Assembly: GCA_964019135.1 (NCBI GenBank)
Contig: OZ025258.1
Span: 28,018,186 to 28,082,185 of the forward strand
Direction: 5' to 3'
Source: Arenicola marina
Lineage: Eukaryota > Annelida > Polychaeta > Arenicolidae
DNA: 64,000 bases
Every line of letters begins with the position of its first letter. The first letter of the stretch is position 1. Both the position numbers and the translations under genes were made by a program. Positions 48,901 through 53,400 of the stretch are shown here, one piece after another. The notes under the pieces are model-generated. The model was not told the DNA's origin and did no database searches. It saw nothing but the letters and a program-made list of their open reading frames with translations.

Positions 48901-51869
48901 TTCACTTGTGTACCTTCACTTTTGTACCTTCATTACTGTACCTTCCCTGATGTACCTTCACTTTTGTACCTTCACTGTTGTACATTCACTGCTCTACTAT
49001 CTCTATTGTACCTTCACTATTGTACCTTCACTGCTGTACCTTCACTGTTGTACCTTCACTGTTGTACCTTCACTGCTTTACCTCCACTATTGTACCTTCC
49101 CTGTTGTACCTTCACTGCTCTACCTTCACTGTTGTACCTTTACTGCTCTACCTTCACTGCTCTACCTTCACTGCTCTACCTTCACTGCTCTACCTTCACT
49201 GTTGTACCTTCACTGCTCTACCTTCACTGTTGTACCTTCACTGTTGTACCTTCACTGCTCTAGCTTTACTGCTCTACCTTCACTGCTCTACCTTCACTGC
49301 TCTACCTTCACTACTCTACCTTCACTGCTCTACCTTCACTCTTGTACCTTCACTGCTCTACCTTCACTGCTCTACCTTCACTGCTCTACCTTTACTGTTG
49401 TACCTTCACTGCTCTATCTTCACTGCTCTACCTTCACTGTTGTACCTTCACTGTTGTACCTTCACTGCTCTACCTTCACTATGGTACCTTCACTGCTCTA
49501 CCTTCACTGCTCTACCTTCACTGTTGTACCTTCACTGTTGTACCTTCACTGCTCTACCTTCACTACGGTACCTTCACAGCTCTACCTTCACTGTTGTACC
49601 TTCACTGTTGTACCTTCACTGCCATACCTTCACTGCTGTACTTTCACTGTTGTACCTTCACTGCTGTACCTTCACTGTTGTACCTTCACTGTTGTACCAT
49701 CACTGTTGTACCTTCACTGTTGTACCTTCACTGCGGTACCTTCACGGTTGTACCTTCACTGCTGTACCTTCACTGTTGTACCTTTACTGCTCTACCTTCA
49801 CTGCTCTACCTTCACTACTGTACCTTCACTGTTGTATCTTCACTGTTGTACCTTCACTGCTGTACCTTCACTGCTCTACCTTCACTACTGTACCTTCACT
49901 GTTGTACCTTCACTGCTGTACCTTCACTGCTCTACCTTCACTACTGTACCTTCACTGTTGTACCTTCACTGCTCTAGCTTTACTGCTCTACCTTCACTGC
50001 TCTACCTTCACTGCTCTACCTTCACTGCTCTACCTTCACTGCTCTACCTTCACTCTTGTACCTTCACTGCTCTACCTTCACTGCTCTACCTTCACTGCTC
50101 TACCTTCTCTACTGTACCTTCGCGGCTGTACCTTCACTGTTGTACCTTCACTGATGTACCTTCACTGTTGTATCTTCACTTGTGTACCTTCACTTTTGTA
50201 CCTTCATTACTGTACCTTCCCTGATGTACCTTCACTGTTGTACCTTCACTGTTGTACCATCACTGTTGTACCTTCACTGTTGTACCTTCACTGCGGTACC
50301 TTCACGGTTGTACCTTCACTGCTGTACCTTCACTGTTGTACCTTTACTGCTCTACCTTCACTGCTCTATCTTCACTACTGTACCTTCACTGTTGTATCTT
50401 CACTGTTGTACCTTCACTGCTGTACCTTCACTGCTCTACCTTCACTACTGTACCTTCACTGTTGTACCTTCACTGCTGTACCTTCACTGCTCTACCTTCA
50501 CTACTGTACCTTCACTGTTGTACCTTCACTGCTCTAGCTTTACTGCTCTACCTTCACTGCTCTACCTTCACTGCTCTACCTTCACTGCTCTACCTTCACT
50601 CTTGTACCTTCACTGCTCTACCTTCACTGCTCTACCTTCACTGCTCTACCTTCTCTACTGTACCTTCGCGGCTGTACCTTCACTGTTGTACCTTCACTGA
50701 TGTACCTTCACTGTTGTATCTTCACTTGTGTACCTTCACTTTTGTACCTTCATTACTGTACCTTCCCTGATGTACCTTCACTTTTGTACCTTCACTGTTG
50801 TACATTCACTGCTCTACTATCTCTATTGTACCTTCACTATTGTACCTTCACTGCTGTACCTTCACTGTTGTAGCTTCACTGTTGTACCTTCACTGCTTTA
50901 CCTTCACTACTGTACCTTCACTGCTGTACCTTCACTGTTCTACCTTCACTACTGTACCTTCACTGCTGTACCTTTACTGTTGTGCCTTCACTGATGTATC
51001 TTCACTGTTGTATCTTCACTGCTGTACCTTCACTACTCTACCTTCCGTACTGTACCTTCACTGCTGTACCTTCACTGCTTTACCTTCACTGTTGTACCTT
51101 CACTGCTGTACCTTCACTGCTGTACCTTCACTGTTGTACCTTCATTACTGTACCTTCACTACTGTATCTTCACTGCTGTACCTTTACTGCTGTACCTTCA
51201 ACATGTGCCTTAACTGATGTACCATTCGCAGATGGATGTTTGAAACGGACGATAAGGATATAGGATTCGGCGTGTTCTACCAGCCGGACACGCCGCGAGG
51301 GTCGGGCACAGAACTATACCAAGGTCAAGGTCAGTCGGACAAACAGTCCAAGAAAGACAAACCGGAACTTGAGGAACTCTTCAAGATGTTGAGAGTCAAC
51401 AGTCAGCTGATTCCCGAGGACGGAAATATTCGTTGTGCGAAACCAGGCACATGTAAGTTTGATTACACTAGAAACAACGTAAAATGGTTAAGTAGATGGT
51501 ACTTTCATTATGGTAGTGTGCATTATTCTTGAAGAAGAGCTCACGAATTACTCATGGCCACATCAATTAAAAGTAATATAAAATATGAAAATTAAAAGTA
51601 ATATAAAATATGAAAATTAAAAGTAATATAAAATATGAAAATCAACCGTCCTCGAAGTGGAAACAAATTGTTTACATACGTTTTGGTTAACATGATTGTG
51701 TTAAAACTTAATTTGTAATCTCTTTGCAGACATCCTTCAGTTTGACAACTCCTATAGCTGGGTGGCCAGCAAGAAGCTCTTCTATGAGGTGGAGCTACTC
51801 GAACCCGACGGCGATTCCATCTTTGAGGAATGCCTTGAGAGTGTTAATACAGAAAGTACTTATCTCTGA
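6876..51869 (+). CDS. SEC14L: SEC14-like lipid-binding protein (CRAL-TRIO + GOLD), 12 coding exons
   Basis: This is a complete gene joined from 12 exons with GT-AG introns and matching phases, giving 425 residues (human SEC14L2 is about 403). The domains in order are CRAL-TRIO N-terminal helices (about residues 10-60), the CRAL-TRIO lipid-binding fold (about 75-250) and a C-terminal GOLD beta-sandwich (about 275-410). Visible landmarks are FFLLRWLKARDFD (36-48), GGIYGFDKIGHP (86-97), DLQG (155-158, equivalent to the DCEG of vertebrate members), NYPE (183-186), CFWGGN (241-246), the GOLD start (W307 to F318) and NSQLIPEDG near residue 360. Members of this family bind and transfer hydrophobic ligands such as tocopherols, phosphoinositides or squalene in the cytosol. 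The ligand of this protein cannot be read from sequence. The introns total about 43.7 kb and are packed with repeats. One oddity is a charged linker in the GOLD domain about 17 residues longer than in the human protein. Confidence 0.96.
6939..7540 (+). other. Start of intron 1, no feature
   Basis: The gtgagt donor of exon 1 opens this stretch. I recognise no repeat or frame. Confidence 0.5.
7541..7700. repeat. 34-bp minisatellite made of two alternating 17-bp half units
   Basis: TGTAGAACAAGCCGTAT alternates with TGTAGAACAATCCATAT for about five cycles, then decays into related sequence to about 7735. Minus-strand frames of up to 106 codons across it are repeat artefacts. Confidence 0.85.
7791..8030 (-). 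mobile_element. tRNA-derived SINE, 5'-truncated copy
   Basis: The copy is reversed and carries the TATTCAGGACACTTTAACC tail, the body and a decayed B-box. The tRNA-like A-box end is lost. About 330 bp separate it from the next SINE copy in the same orientation. Confidence 0.75.
8356..8599 (-). mobile_element. tRNA-derived SINE, full-length copy
   Basis: Read on the minus strand, it starts GGGGCCCGCGCGACAGCTCA with a degenerate A-box, keeps a B-box GGTTCGAGCCC and ends in GCGTCCTGAATAACCAACC. It differs from a genuine tRNA gene by its body and tail. Confidence 0.82.
8678..8963. mobile_element. MITE with CAGGGGCGGATC-type ends, G-rich interior
   Basis: The ends are CAGTGGCGGATTCAG and GGATCCGCCCCTG. 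Such ends resemble hAT-group non-autonomous elements. The interior is dominated by G runs. An 8-bp target-site duplication is not clear by eye. Confidence 0.5.
8964..10370. other. Intron 1 sequence without recognised features
   Basis: No array, SINE or coding frame is apparent. Short frames at 9109-9342 and 10038-10310 have no recognisable content. Confidence 0.45.
10371..10563. repeat. CAGCCT hexanucleotide array with a higher-order unit
   Basis: Runs of CAGCCT are interrupted three times (10393, 10443 and 10499) by CAGCCATAATCACAACCTC. This gives a higher-order period of 50-56 bp. Confidence 0.88.
11338..11510 (-). mobile_element. Diverged tRNA-derived SINE fragment
   Basis: GGTCATATCGCGACAATGGG and the body match the SINE family in reverse orientation with many changes. 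The A-box region near 11490 is recognisable as GGCATTGACATG-like sequence only loosely. This is the oldest-looking copy here. Confidence 0.55.
11565..11910. repeat. Degenerate ~23-bp array interrupted by a MITE
   Basis: Units of the form GTACGTACAATTTAGTAATC repeat from about 11565 to 11729 and resume at 11892 (GTACTTACAGTTTAGAT). The sequence between is a MITE. The array therefore predates the insertion. Confidence 0.7.
11730..11891. mobile_element. Short MITE with CAGGGGCGGATC ends
   Basis: The terminal repeats are CAGGGGCGGATCTAG and GATCCGCCCCTG. The interior carries runs of G and C on opposite sides, able to pair with each other. The ends are of a hAT-like type. The family is inferred from the ends only. 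Confidence 0.6.
11911..12762. other. Intron 1 sequence, C-rich patches only
   Basis: Poly(C) patches lie near 12031-12090 and 12390-12400. No coding or repeat unit is recognised. Confidence 0.4.
12763..13073. mobile_element. MITE with AGGGGCGCACCATTTCATA ends and paired poly(G)/poly(C)
   Basis: The left end AGGGGCGCACCATTTCATA is mirrored by TATGAAATGATGCGCCCCT at the right. Just inside are a G run (about 12785) and a run of 16 C (13036-13051). The AT-rich interior has no coding capacity. Confidence 0.75.
13272..13515. repeat. G-rich minisatellite, GGGTCGAGGGAGG-type units
   Basis: Variant units of about 18-20 bp contain GTGGGGGT and CGAGGGAGG. Many GGG tracts at short spacing could form G-quadruplexes on the + strand, which is the sense strand of the SEC14-like transcript. 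The Pro/Gly-rich frames over it on both strands are artefacts. Confidence 0.8.
13690..13760 (-). mobile_element. tRNA-like fragment, likely SINE remnant
   Basis: The minus strand reads CCTAGCTCAGATGGTTAAGC, a fair A-box and D-arm. The B-box is degenerate and no acceptor stem forms, so it is not a working tRNA gene. Confidence 0.4.
13761..15006. other. Intron 1 sequence without recognised features
   Basis: It contains G runs (near 14230-14262 and 14494-14507). Small open frames in the G-rich part have no recognisable domain. Confidence 0.4.
15007..15930. repeat. 78-bp minisatellite, about 12 copies
   Basis: The unit includes CAGACCTGTTTTAATACTGT, AGGAGTCATTGTTGAG and TGCACGTGTCTTGTGTAG. Central copies are very similar, and the edge copies (15007-15090 and 15820-15930) are diverged. 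Because 78 is a multiple of three, two minus-strand frames stay open through the array (250 and 182 codons), encoding a 26-residue repeat. I treat these as repeat artefacts because they lie inside an intron of the other strand and have no recognisable start region or domain. Confidence 0.92.
16005..16090 (-). mobile_element. tRNA-like sequence, probable second SINE family
   Basis: The minus strand carries TAGCCGAAGAGGTAGAGTGG (A-box) and GAGTTCGACTCCCGC (B-box) at normal tRNA spacing, followed by TGGGGACCA. The acceptor stem pairs poorly, so a pseudo-tRNA or SINE head is more likely than a gene. Confidence 0.5.
16369..16719. mobile_element. MITE with TGGGCGCATTTCTTTGG terminal repeats
   Basis: The left end TGGGCGCATTTCTTTGG is answered by CCAAAGAAATGCGCCCA at the right, and similarity continues imperfectly for about 35 bp. 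An inner hairpin at 16403-16443 has arms GCGGTGGACCGA and TCGGTCCACCGC. It has no coding capacity and is CpG-rich compared with its flanks. Confidence 0.72.
16740..16753 (+). promoter_or_regulatory. CTCF-like motif
   Basis: TCGCCAGAGGGCGC matches 12 of 14 consensus positions of the CTCF core, just outside the 16.4-kb MITE. This is a motif match only. Confidence 0.25.
16754..17426. other. End of intron 1, no recognised feature
   Basis: It ends in a pyrimidine-rich stretch and the exon 2 acceptor. A frame at 16903-17151 has no recognisable content. Confidence 0.4.
17427..17496 (+). CDS. SEC14L: SEC14-like gene, exon 2
   Basis: The exon follows a ttgcag acceptor and ends at a gtaaga donor in phase 1. 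It encodes FRITVNDVLQPKHDDFFLLR and then WLK, the second half of the CRAL-TRIO N-terminal helical region. It lies 10.5 kb after exon 1. Confidence 0.96.
17610..17700 (+). mobile_element. Possible SINE remnant
   Basis: GTTGCGGGTTCAAACCACC fits a B-box, and an A-box is not convincing. A similar isolated B-box lies near 28600 (GTGGGTTCGCATCC). Confidence 0.25.
17967..18346. mobile_element. TTAA-flanked MITE, copy 2
   Basis: It is flanked by TTAA at 17967-17970 and 18343-18346, with ends AGCAATACATTC and GTATATTGCT. It is collinear with copy 1 at 3265-3649, including CTATCCGGAGAGAAGCA-like and AAGATGGCGCATGTAAGTA blocks, with scattered substitutions. It is an intron 2 insertion. Confidence 0.82.
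18353..18380. repeat. Short hairpin beside the TTAA MITE
   Basis: ACAAAACGATTGC and its reverse complement are separated by a few bases, directly after the MITE. The origin is unclear. Confidence 0.6.
18381..19173. other. Rest of intron 2, no recognised feature
   Basis: AT-rich intronic sequence with no frame or repeat of note. Confidence 0.45.
19174..19217 (+). CDS. SEC14L: SEC14-like gene, exon 3
   Basis: This 44-nt exon lies between a tacag acceptor and a gtgagt donor. It completes the split Ala codon and encodes ARDFDPTKAELMLRK, the counterpart of the ARSFDLQKSEAMLRK segment in vertebrate members. It ends in phase 0. Confidence 0.96.
19723..19876 (+). CDS. SEC14L: SEC14-like gene, exon 4
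   Basis: The exon encodes SMEWRKKNDVDHLLEW, then GGIYGFDKIGHPILW and NDFDSI, which is the start of the CRAL-TRIO lipid-binding fold. Two AG dinucleotides overlap at the acceptor (19721-19724). Only the first keeps the reading frame with exon 3. The donor is gtgagc and the exon ends in phase 1. Confidence 0.95.
19877..20754. other. Introns 3 and 4 surroundings, no feature in intron 4
   Basis: AT-rich sequence. Frames at 20278-20564 are unrelated to the gene. Intron 3 (19218-19722) is likewise empty. Confidence 0.45.
20755..20849 (+). CDS. SEC14L: SEC14-like gene, exon 5
   Basis: Between a ttttag acceptor and a gtaggt donor, the frame demanded by exon 4 reads GMMKSVKLSDIIKYHIYRME and then KIMKICEIQTKK. 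This matches the helix that precedes the LGR segment in the family. The last 24 nt and the donor are copied again 477 bp downstream by a tandem duplication. Ends in phase 0. Confidence 0.94.
20826..21779. repeat. 477-bp tandem duplication across the exon 5 / intron 5 border
   Basis: Copy 1 (20826-21302) and copy 2 (21303-21779) look identical by eye over their whole length. Each starts ATCTGCGAGATACAAACC, so copy 2 carries the last 24 nt of exon 5 and its gtaggt donor (21327 onward) again. No acceptor precedes the second exon fragment, so it should not be spliced in alone. Using the second donor would retain 477 nt. The junction has ATC microhomology. Identity this high means a recent event, a haplotype difference or an assembly error. 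Confidence 0.93.
21782..22989. other. Intron 5 sequence with one hairpin (22265-22314)
   Basis: GCGGTTGTTCAACAAGAAG and CTTATTGAACAACCGC form an inverted repeat of about 22 bp separated by a short loop. Otherwise nothing is recognised. Overlapping frames at 22353-22829 on both strands are not protein-like. Confidence 0.5.
22990..23744 (+). mobile_element. L1/Tx1-like LINE remnant, RT core deleted
   Basis: The frame after 22990 reads RIREVEKEINDIDDTKSDI, KGAQIRSRIQWVEEGDRST, FFLSLEKQR and then EATRFYKKLYSTK. This is the linker between endonuclease and reverse transcriptase in L1/Tx1 ORF2 proteins. After 23400 the frame breaks. From 23524 a segment ending SLIYKNILSTESTEIVYRMQ resembles an L1-type C-terminus. 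The palm with its YxDD motif is missing, so a large internal deletion has occurred. It is an old, dead copy in intron 5. Confidence 0.75.
23745..25478. other. Intron 5 sequence with an AT microsatellite and a MITE-like segment
   Basis: An (AT)n run lies at 23882-23900. At 24843-25098 ends CATGGGCGGATCTAG and AGATCCGCCCTTG enclose a segment like the hAT-type MITEs elsewhere in the window, with imperfect repeats. Confidence 0.45.
25479..25646 (-). mobile_element. tRNA-derived SINE with internal deletion
   Basis: Tail, body and the A-box end (GGGTAGCTCAGTGGCCATG on the minus strand) are present. The stretch between A-box and B-box is lost, joining CAGTGGC directly to the body. It therefore cannot have a normal type 2 promoter. 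Confidence 0.75.
25647..26783. other. End of intron 5, no recognised feature
   Basis: A G-rich patch lies at 25728-25767. Phrases such as GATATTCTCGATATCAC repeat loosely. No gene is seen. Confidence 0.4.
26784..26859 (+). CDS. SEC14L: SEC14-like gene, exon 6
   Basis: The exon follows a tttcag acceptor and encodes LGQRIGSAVHISDLQGFTLK. It contains the beta-strand and DLQG turn that correspond to the IIYDCEGLGL motif of SEC14-like proteins. The donor is gtcagt, slightly non-consensus, in phase 1. Confidence 0.93.
27169..27252 (+). CDS. SEC14L: SEC14-like gene, exon 7
   Basis: The exon encodes GISDTMKEIFALYEANYPEH and then LHSSYVIN. It carries the NYPE signature that is nearly invariant in CRAL-TRIO domains. 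Acceptor ttgcag, donor gtaagg, phase 1 on both sides. Confidence 0.96.
27253..28158. other. Intron 7, poly(G) runs only
   Basis: Runs of G at 27833-27846 and 27988-28000, and a C-rich patch near 27388-27405. No gene or array. Confidence 0.45.
28159..28242 (+). CDS. SEC14L: SEC14-like gene, exon 8
   Basis: The exon encodes APSVFAVFFRVIRPLLSEET and then KRKVNILG. This is the helix and KPFLSEDTRKKI-like segment at the lip of the lipid pocket. Acceptor ctccag, donor gtaagt, phase 1. The 16.7-kb intron 8 follows. Confidence 0.96.
28243..29703. other. Start of intron 8; AT-rich microsatellite region at 29023-29210
   Basis: Imperfect (TA)n and CATATAT repeats fill 29023-29210. The remainder shows no recognisable feature. 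Confidence 0.5.
29704..29793 (+). mobile_element. tRNA-derived SINE, 3' end only
   Basis: It starts in the body at CCCCGGGGACATGGCTCC and runs to GCGTCCTGAATATACAACC. The tRNA-like head is missing, as expected from incomplete reverse transcription. Confidence 0.8.
29851..30118. repeat. 30-bp minisatellite, about nine copies
   Basis: Variable units contain TCTATATTGTCATTG, then GATGACC or TAGACCA and ATGACTG. The period is 30 bp with occasional loss or gain. The same motif recurs at 36062-36140. Confidence 0.88.
30119..30765. other. No clear feature, may include the LINE 3' UTR
   Basis: This lies downstream, on the minus strand, of the LINE stop at 30766. No poly(A) or simple-repeat tail marks the LINE end convincingly. 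Confidence 0.4.
33123..33912. mobile_element. TA-flanked MITE, copy B (786 bp), inserted in the LINE
   Basis: The 12-bp ends GGGCTGTACAGT and ACTGTACAGCCC and the TA flanks match copy A. It splits the LINE endonuclease between the DFNARWG block and the block with SWRHPRSGHRHQLDL. The insertion therefore came after the LINE arrived. It contains a 152-bp segment absent from copy A. Confidence 0.9.
33527..33678 (+). other. Intron-like 152-bp segment unique to MITE copy B
   Basis: It begins GTGAGG and ends TTGTTAG. Removing it joins GAGCAG to CCATGCCTGG, and copy A reads GAGCAG/CAATGCCTGG at exactly this place. The GT and AG borders coincide with the alignment gap. The ATG just after it opens MPGPKQTK in both copies. 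Either this is an intron lost in A, or an insertion in B whose edges mimic splice sites. Confidence 0.6.
34761..36061. other. Intron 8 sequence without recognised features
   Basis: Short AT-rich patches near 35030-35070. The 61-codon frame at 35636-35821 has no known domain. Confidence 0.4.
36062..36140. repeat. Two and a half copies of the 30-bp repeat
   Basis: ATATATTGTCATTGAT and CTATTTTGTCATTGAT units match the array at 29851-30118. The copy ends exactly where the 22-bp array starts. Confidence 0.75.
36143..36940. repeat. 22-bp CpG-dense minisatellite, about 36 copies, each with CTCGAG
   Basis: Units follow the pattern ACACGCCTCGAGG, then ACGAAAGGG or GCGAAAGGG. Three positions vary between copies (A/C before CTCGAG, A/G after it, A/T in the GGACAC/GGTCAC part), giving a mosaic of variants. 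No stop codon occurs in several frames on both strands, which explains Arg/Lys/Glu-rich frames of 347 and 294 codons. These are artefacts in my view. Confidence 0.94.
36941..37642. other. Intron 8 sequence, poly(C) run at 37404-37419
   Basis: No gene. A possible A-box-like TGTAGCGCAGTGGTACGGGC near 37577 hints at a decayed SINE head. Confidence 0.4.
37643..37977. mobile_element. TTAA MITE, copy 3, reversed and diverged
   Basis: The reverse complement matches copies 1 and 2 from the GGCGCATGTAAGTA end (here TACTTACACGCGCC) to the CTATCCGGAGAGAAGCA block. The right end keeps ATTACTTTAA. The left TTAA is lost. Confidence 0.75.
37978..41463. other. Intron 8 sequence, poly(C)/C-rich patches, no gene
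   Basis: C runs at 39300-39314 and 40095-40108, G-rich patches at 38969-38990 and 41040-41065, and pyrimidine-rich stretches at 38995-39180 and 40200-40260. Frames over these are proline-rich artefacts. Confidence 0.45.
41464..43855. repeat. 52-bp minisatellite, about 46 copies
   Basis: The unit contains CTCATGGTTGACAGCCCTAA, CTGCCTCCACCCACCCTTCC and ACCCATTATAGG. Variants such as GGCTGACAGC against GGTTGACAGC, and CATTATAGG against CATCATAGA, are interspersed. The first two units are the most diverged. It lies about 1.1 kb before exon 9. Confidence 0.95.
44228..44412. repeat. ~55-bp minisatellite, about 3.5 copies
   Basis: Units start CCCATGTCGTAATTAAAAAC and continue through ACAAACCAC and TTATAATAGGAT to a GTCA. 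An ATGACGTCATT palindrome occurs in one unit. Confidence 0.75.
44443..44715. mobile_element. 273-bp MITE with TTTCTCGCGCAAACC ends
   Basis: Left and right ends are inverted repeats of about 50 bp. The left arm has TTTCTCGCGCAAACC and TTTTACACTGGGAGGTGAC, and the right arm has GTCACCTCCCAGTGTAAAA and GGTTTGCGCGAGAAA. No coding capacity. It ends 257 bp before exon 9 of the SEC14-like gene. Confidence 0.85.
44973..45073 (+). CDS. SEC14L: SEC14-like gene, exon 9
   Basis: The exon encodes KNWSSRILDVVPLDQLPCFW and then GGNARAPDEGCSDY, which closes the CRAL-TRIO fold. The family motif LPxEYGG appears here as LPCFWGG, a notable change in an otherwise standard position. The acceptor is ctccag (44967-44972) and the donor gtgagt, phase 0 at the end. 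Confidence 0.94.
45074..45780. other. Intron 9, no feature except a short AT run
   Basis: (AT)n at 45655-45671 and a C-rich patch at 45243-45275. Confidence 0.5.
45781..45926 (+). CDS. SEC14L: SEC14-like gene, exon 10
   Basis: The exon encodes INHCPSISPSLYLRDQI and continues through GVLKLTYNVTIPGTVIR, the first strands of the GOLD domain (compare INYGGDIPRKYYVRDQV in vertebrates). Acceptor cttcag, donor gtatgt, phase 2. The next intron is almost entirely a 14-bp satellite array. Confidence 0.95.
46004..51199. repeat. 14-bp satellite array filling intron 10, about 370 units
   Basis: The core unit is TACCTTCACTGCTC with variants ending GTTG, CGGTA, ACTG and others. Longer blocks are repeated within it. 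A CTGCTCTAGCTTTAC variant recurs at 210-bp spacing (47241/47451 and 47968/48178). Blocks around 48400-48970 recur near 49460-50200 and again near 50220-50810. The array is free of stops in all forward frames, so frames of 436 to 1073 codons overlap across it. It occupies about 98% of intron 10 and ends about 30 bp before exon 11. Confidence 0.97.
51232..51452 (+). CDS. SEC14L: SEC14-like gene, exon 11
   Basis: The largest exon encodes WMFETDDKDIGFGVFYQPD, a charged linker rich in Gln, Lys and Asp, and VNSQLIPEDGNIRCAKPGT of the GOLD domain. The acceptor cgcag lies only about 30 bp after the last recognisable unit of the 14-bp array. The linker between the GFGVF and NSQLIPEDG blocks is about 17 residues longer than in human SEC14L2. 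Donor gtaagt, phase 1. Confidence 0.96.
51567..51643. repeat. 25-bp AT-rich tandem repeat, three copies, in intron 11
   Basis: AAAAGTAATATAAAATATG repeats three times with almost no change, so it is recent. Confidence 0.85.
51730..51869 (+). CDS. SEC14L: SEC14-like gene, exon 12 (stop codon)
   Basis: The exon follows a tttgcag acceptor and encodes YILQFDNSYSWVASKKLFYE and VELLEPDG, the final GOLD strands (compare YVLRFDNTYSFIHAKK). A less conserved acidic tail ends at TGA 51867-51869. The tail is not alignable by eye with vertebrate C-termini. Confidence 0.95.
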
Positions 51870-51964
51870 GAAAAATGTCCAAAGTGCAAGATCCTGACCG
51901 TTATGTCAGGCCCGTTTTGTGTGCACTAAGGATACATTGGCCCGAGGAGCCGTCGGGAGCAATG

Positions 51965-51970
51965 AATAAA
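51965..51970 (+). terminator. Candidate polyadenylation signal of the SEC14-like gene
   Basis: AATAAA lies 96 nt after the stop codon and is the first canonical hexamer downstream. That would give a short 3' UTR. No transcript evidence is available here, so later sites remain possible. Confidence 0.45.
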
Positions 51971-53345
51971 ATTAATGAAATACGCCACACATTAGATCGC
52001 CCAGACCGACTTTTTTTAACCAAGGCCCTATTGATCTGCAGTGGAGACATTTCAAAAGTAAGTTTTCTATACTGAACACACCCGCATAATGATGCGTTTT
52101 CTTCTGTACGGACAGTTATGGGAAATCACTAACACATGTTACATCACTACATGACTGACTGACACGAGGACGTGTAGCAAGTCACATACCAGCGAAATGA
52201 TATCAGTTGTCACATATTATCGCCCGTAGAATAGCTGCTTCGACAGGTTGGACAAGCCAGATGTCCACGTAATACGATTGTTATGGTAAAATGGCTCCTA
52301 ACCATGGCGAATGCGTTCTGGCGTGTTTTTGTATTAAAACAATTCGAAAAGAGAATTTAGTTACTTGAGAAGTTTCTACGGTAGCGATGTGAATTTCCTT
52401 TATGAACGTCAGTCTCATCTTAGCTGTCATAATTACTTTTTTCTCATCGTCCTATTCAGAGAAAGAGTTCTGATGAATATGGATTCGAAGAAAAGTATGA
52501 TGTGTCAATACGCGGTCACTACCCTACGTGTGTAGCCAAGGTATATTTCGGTATTAATCGTATTTAATAAGTTACATGAGCAAAGGACGCACTCTGATAC
52601 CAATGGAATTTATGTACAGTGAATATATCTGTAAGGAGACCACAGTATTAATGGCGTATATTATATTATTTCAGAACCGAAACAAGAGTATCGCAAGTAA
52701 CAGTTGATTACCAAAAACTCAGATATTAGTTTTAGCTATGACTGGTTAACTAACTCAAGGTCGCCAATGTAGATCGTGCGAAAATGGTTCGATGATTGCT
52801 TAGCTTGACTGCATTACACAACACAAGACAAACTTATCTTCGGGTATAACTGGTCAGTTAATCCCACGTCACAACTGAACCATACGACAACATTCTGACC
52901 AGTAGTGACTTCGTAGTACATTCGATTCACATGGAACAGAAGCACCAGACTTGTATGTTATGTACATAATATATATATGTATTATTATGACGAAAATTGA
53001 AATTTTCAATTTTCGGCATATGTCGGTTGGTCGTGTTTGTGTGTATGTATGTATGTATGTATGTATGTGTGTAAAAAAGAAACGCACGGGCACAGGGTAA
53101 ACCACAAGCTGTAGGTAAGTCCAGGATAACAATATAATAGATAAAAACAGGCCAAAAACAGATCTGGGGAAAACATATATAACAGATGAAAACCGGTCTG
53201 GGGAAAATGAAATGGATCAAAACAGGCCAAAACGAGAATAGATCAAAAATAGGCCAAAACAACAGTGAACAATCGTGAACAATTGCCACATTGCACACTT
53301 ATGAATGAAAATGGAGACCCCGTGAGGGTAAATATGAGATGAACA

Positions 53346-53400
53346 CTGAAACCAAGGTTTCAGGGGACCGAATAAGACGTGTCTTCATCAGGGGCCGTTC
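53346..53400 (-). other. Hairpin and CCTGATGAAGACACGTCTT motif, possible retroelement 3' remnant
   Basis: A perfect hairpin with arms CTGAAACC and GGTTTCAG lies at 53346-53363. On the minus strand CCTGATGAAGACACGTCTT precedes it. Such CTGATGAAG plus GAAAC arrangements are frequent near the ends of Penelope-like and other retroelements. No reverse transcriptase is recognisable here, so this is a weak call. Confidence 0.25.

Noticed and set aside
46042-49263. Open frame of 1073 codons, Leu/Cys/Thr/Ser-rich, plus overlapping frames of 436-774 codons
   Set aside because: All are translations of the stop-free 14-bp array in intron 10. Frames overlap in all three forward phases and repeat the same 14-residue pattern.
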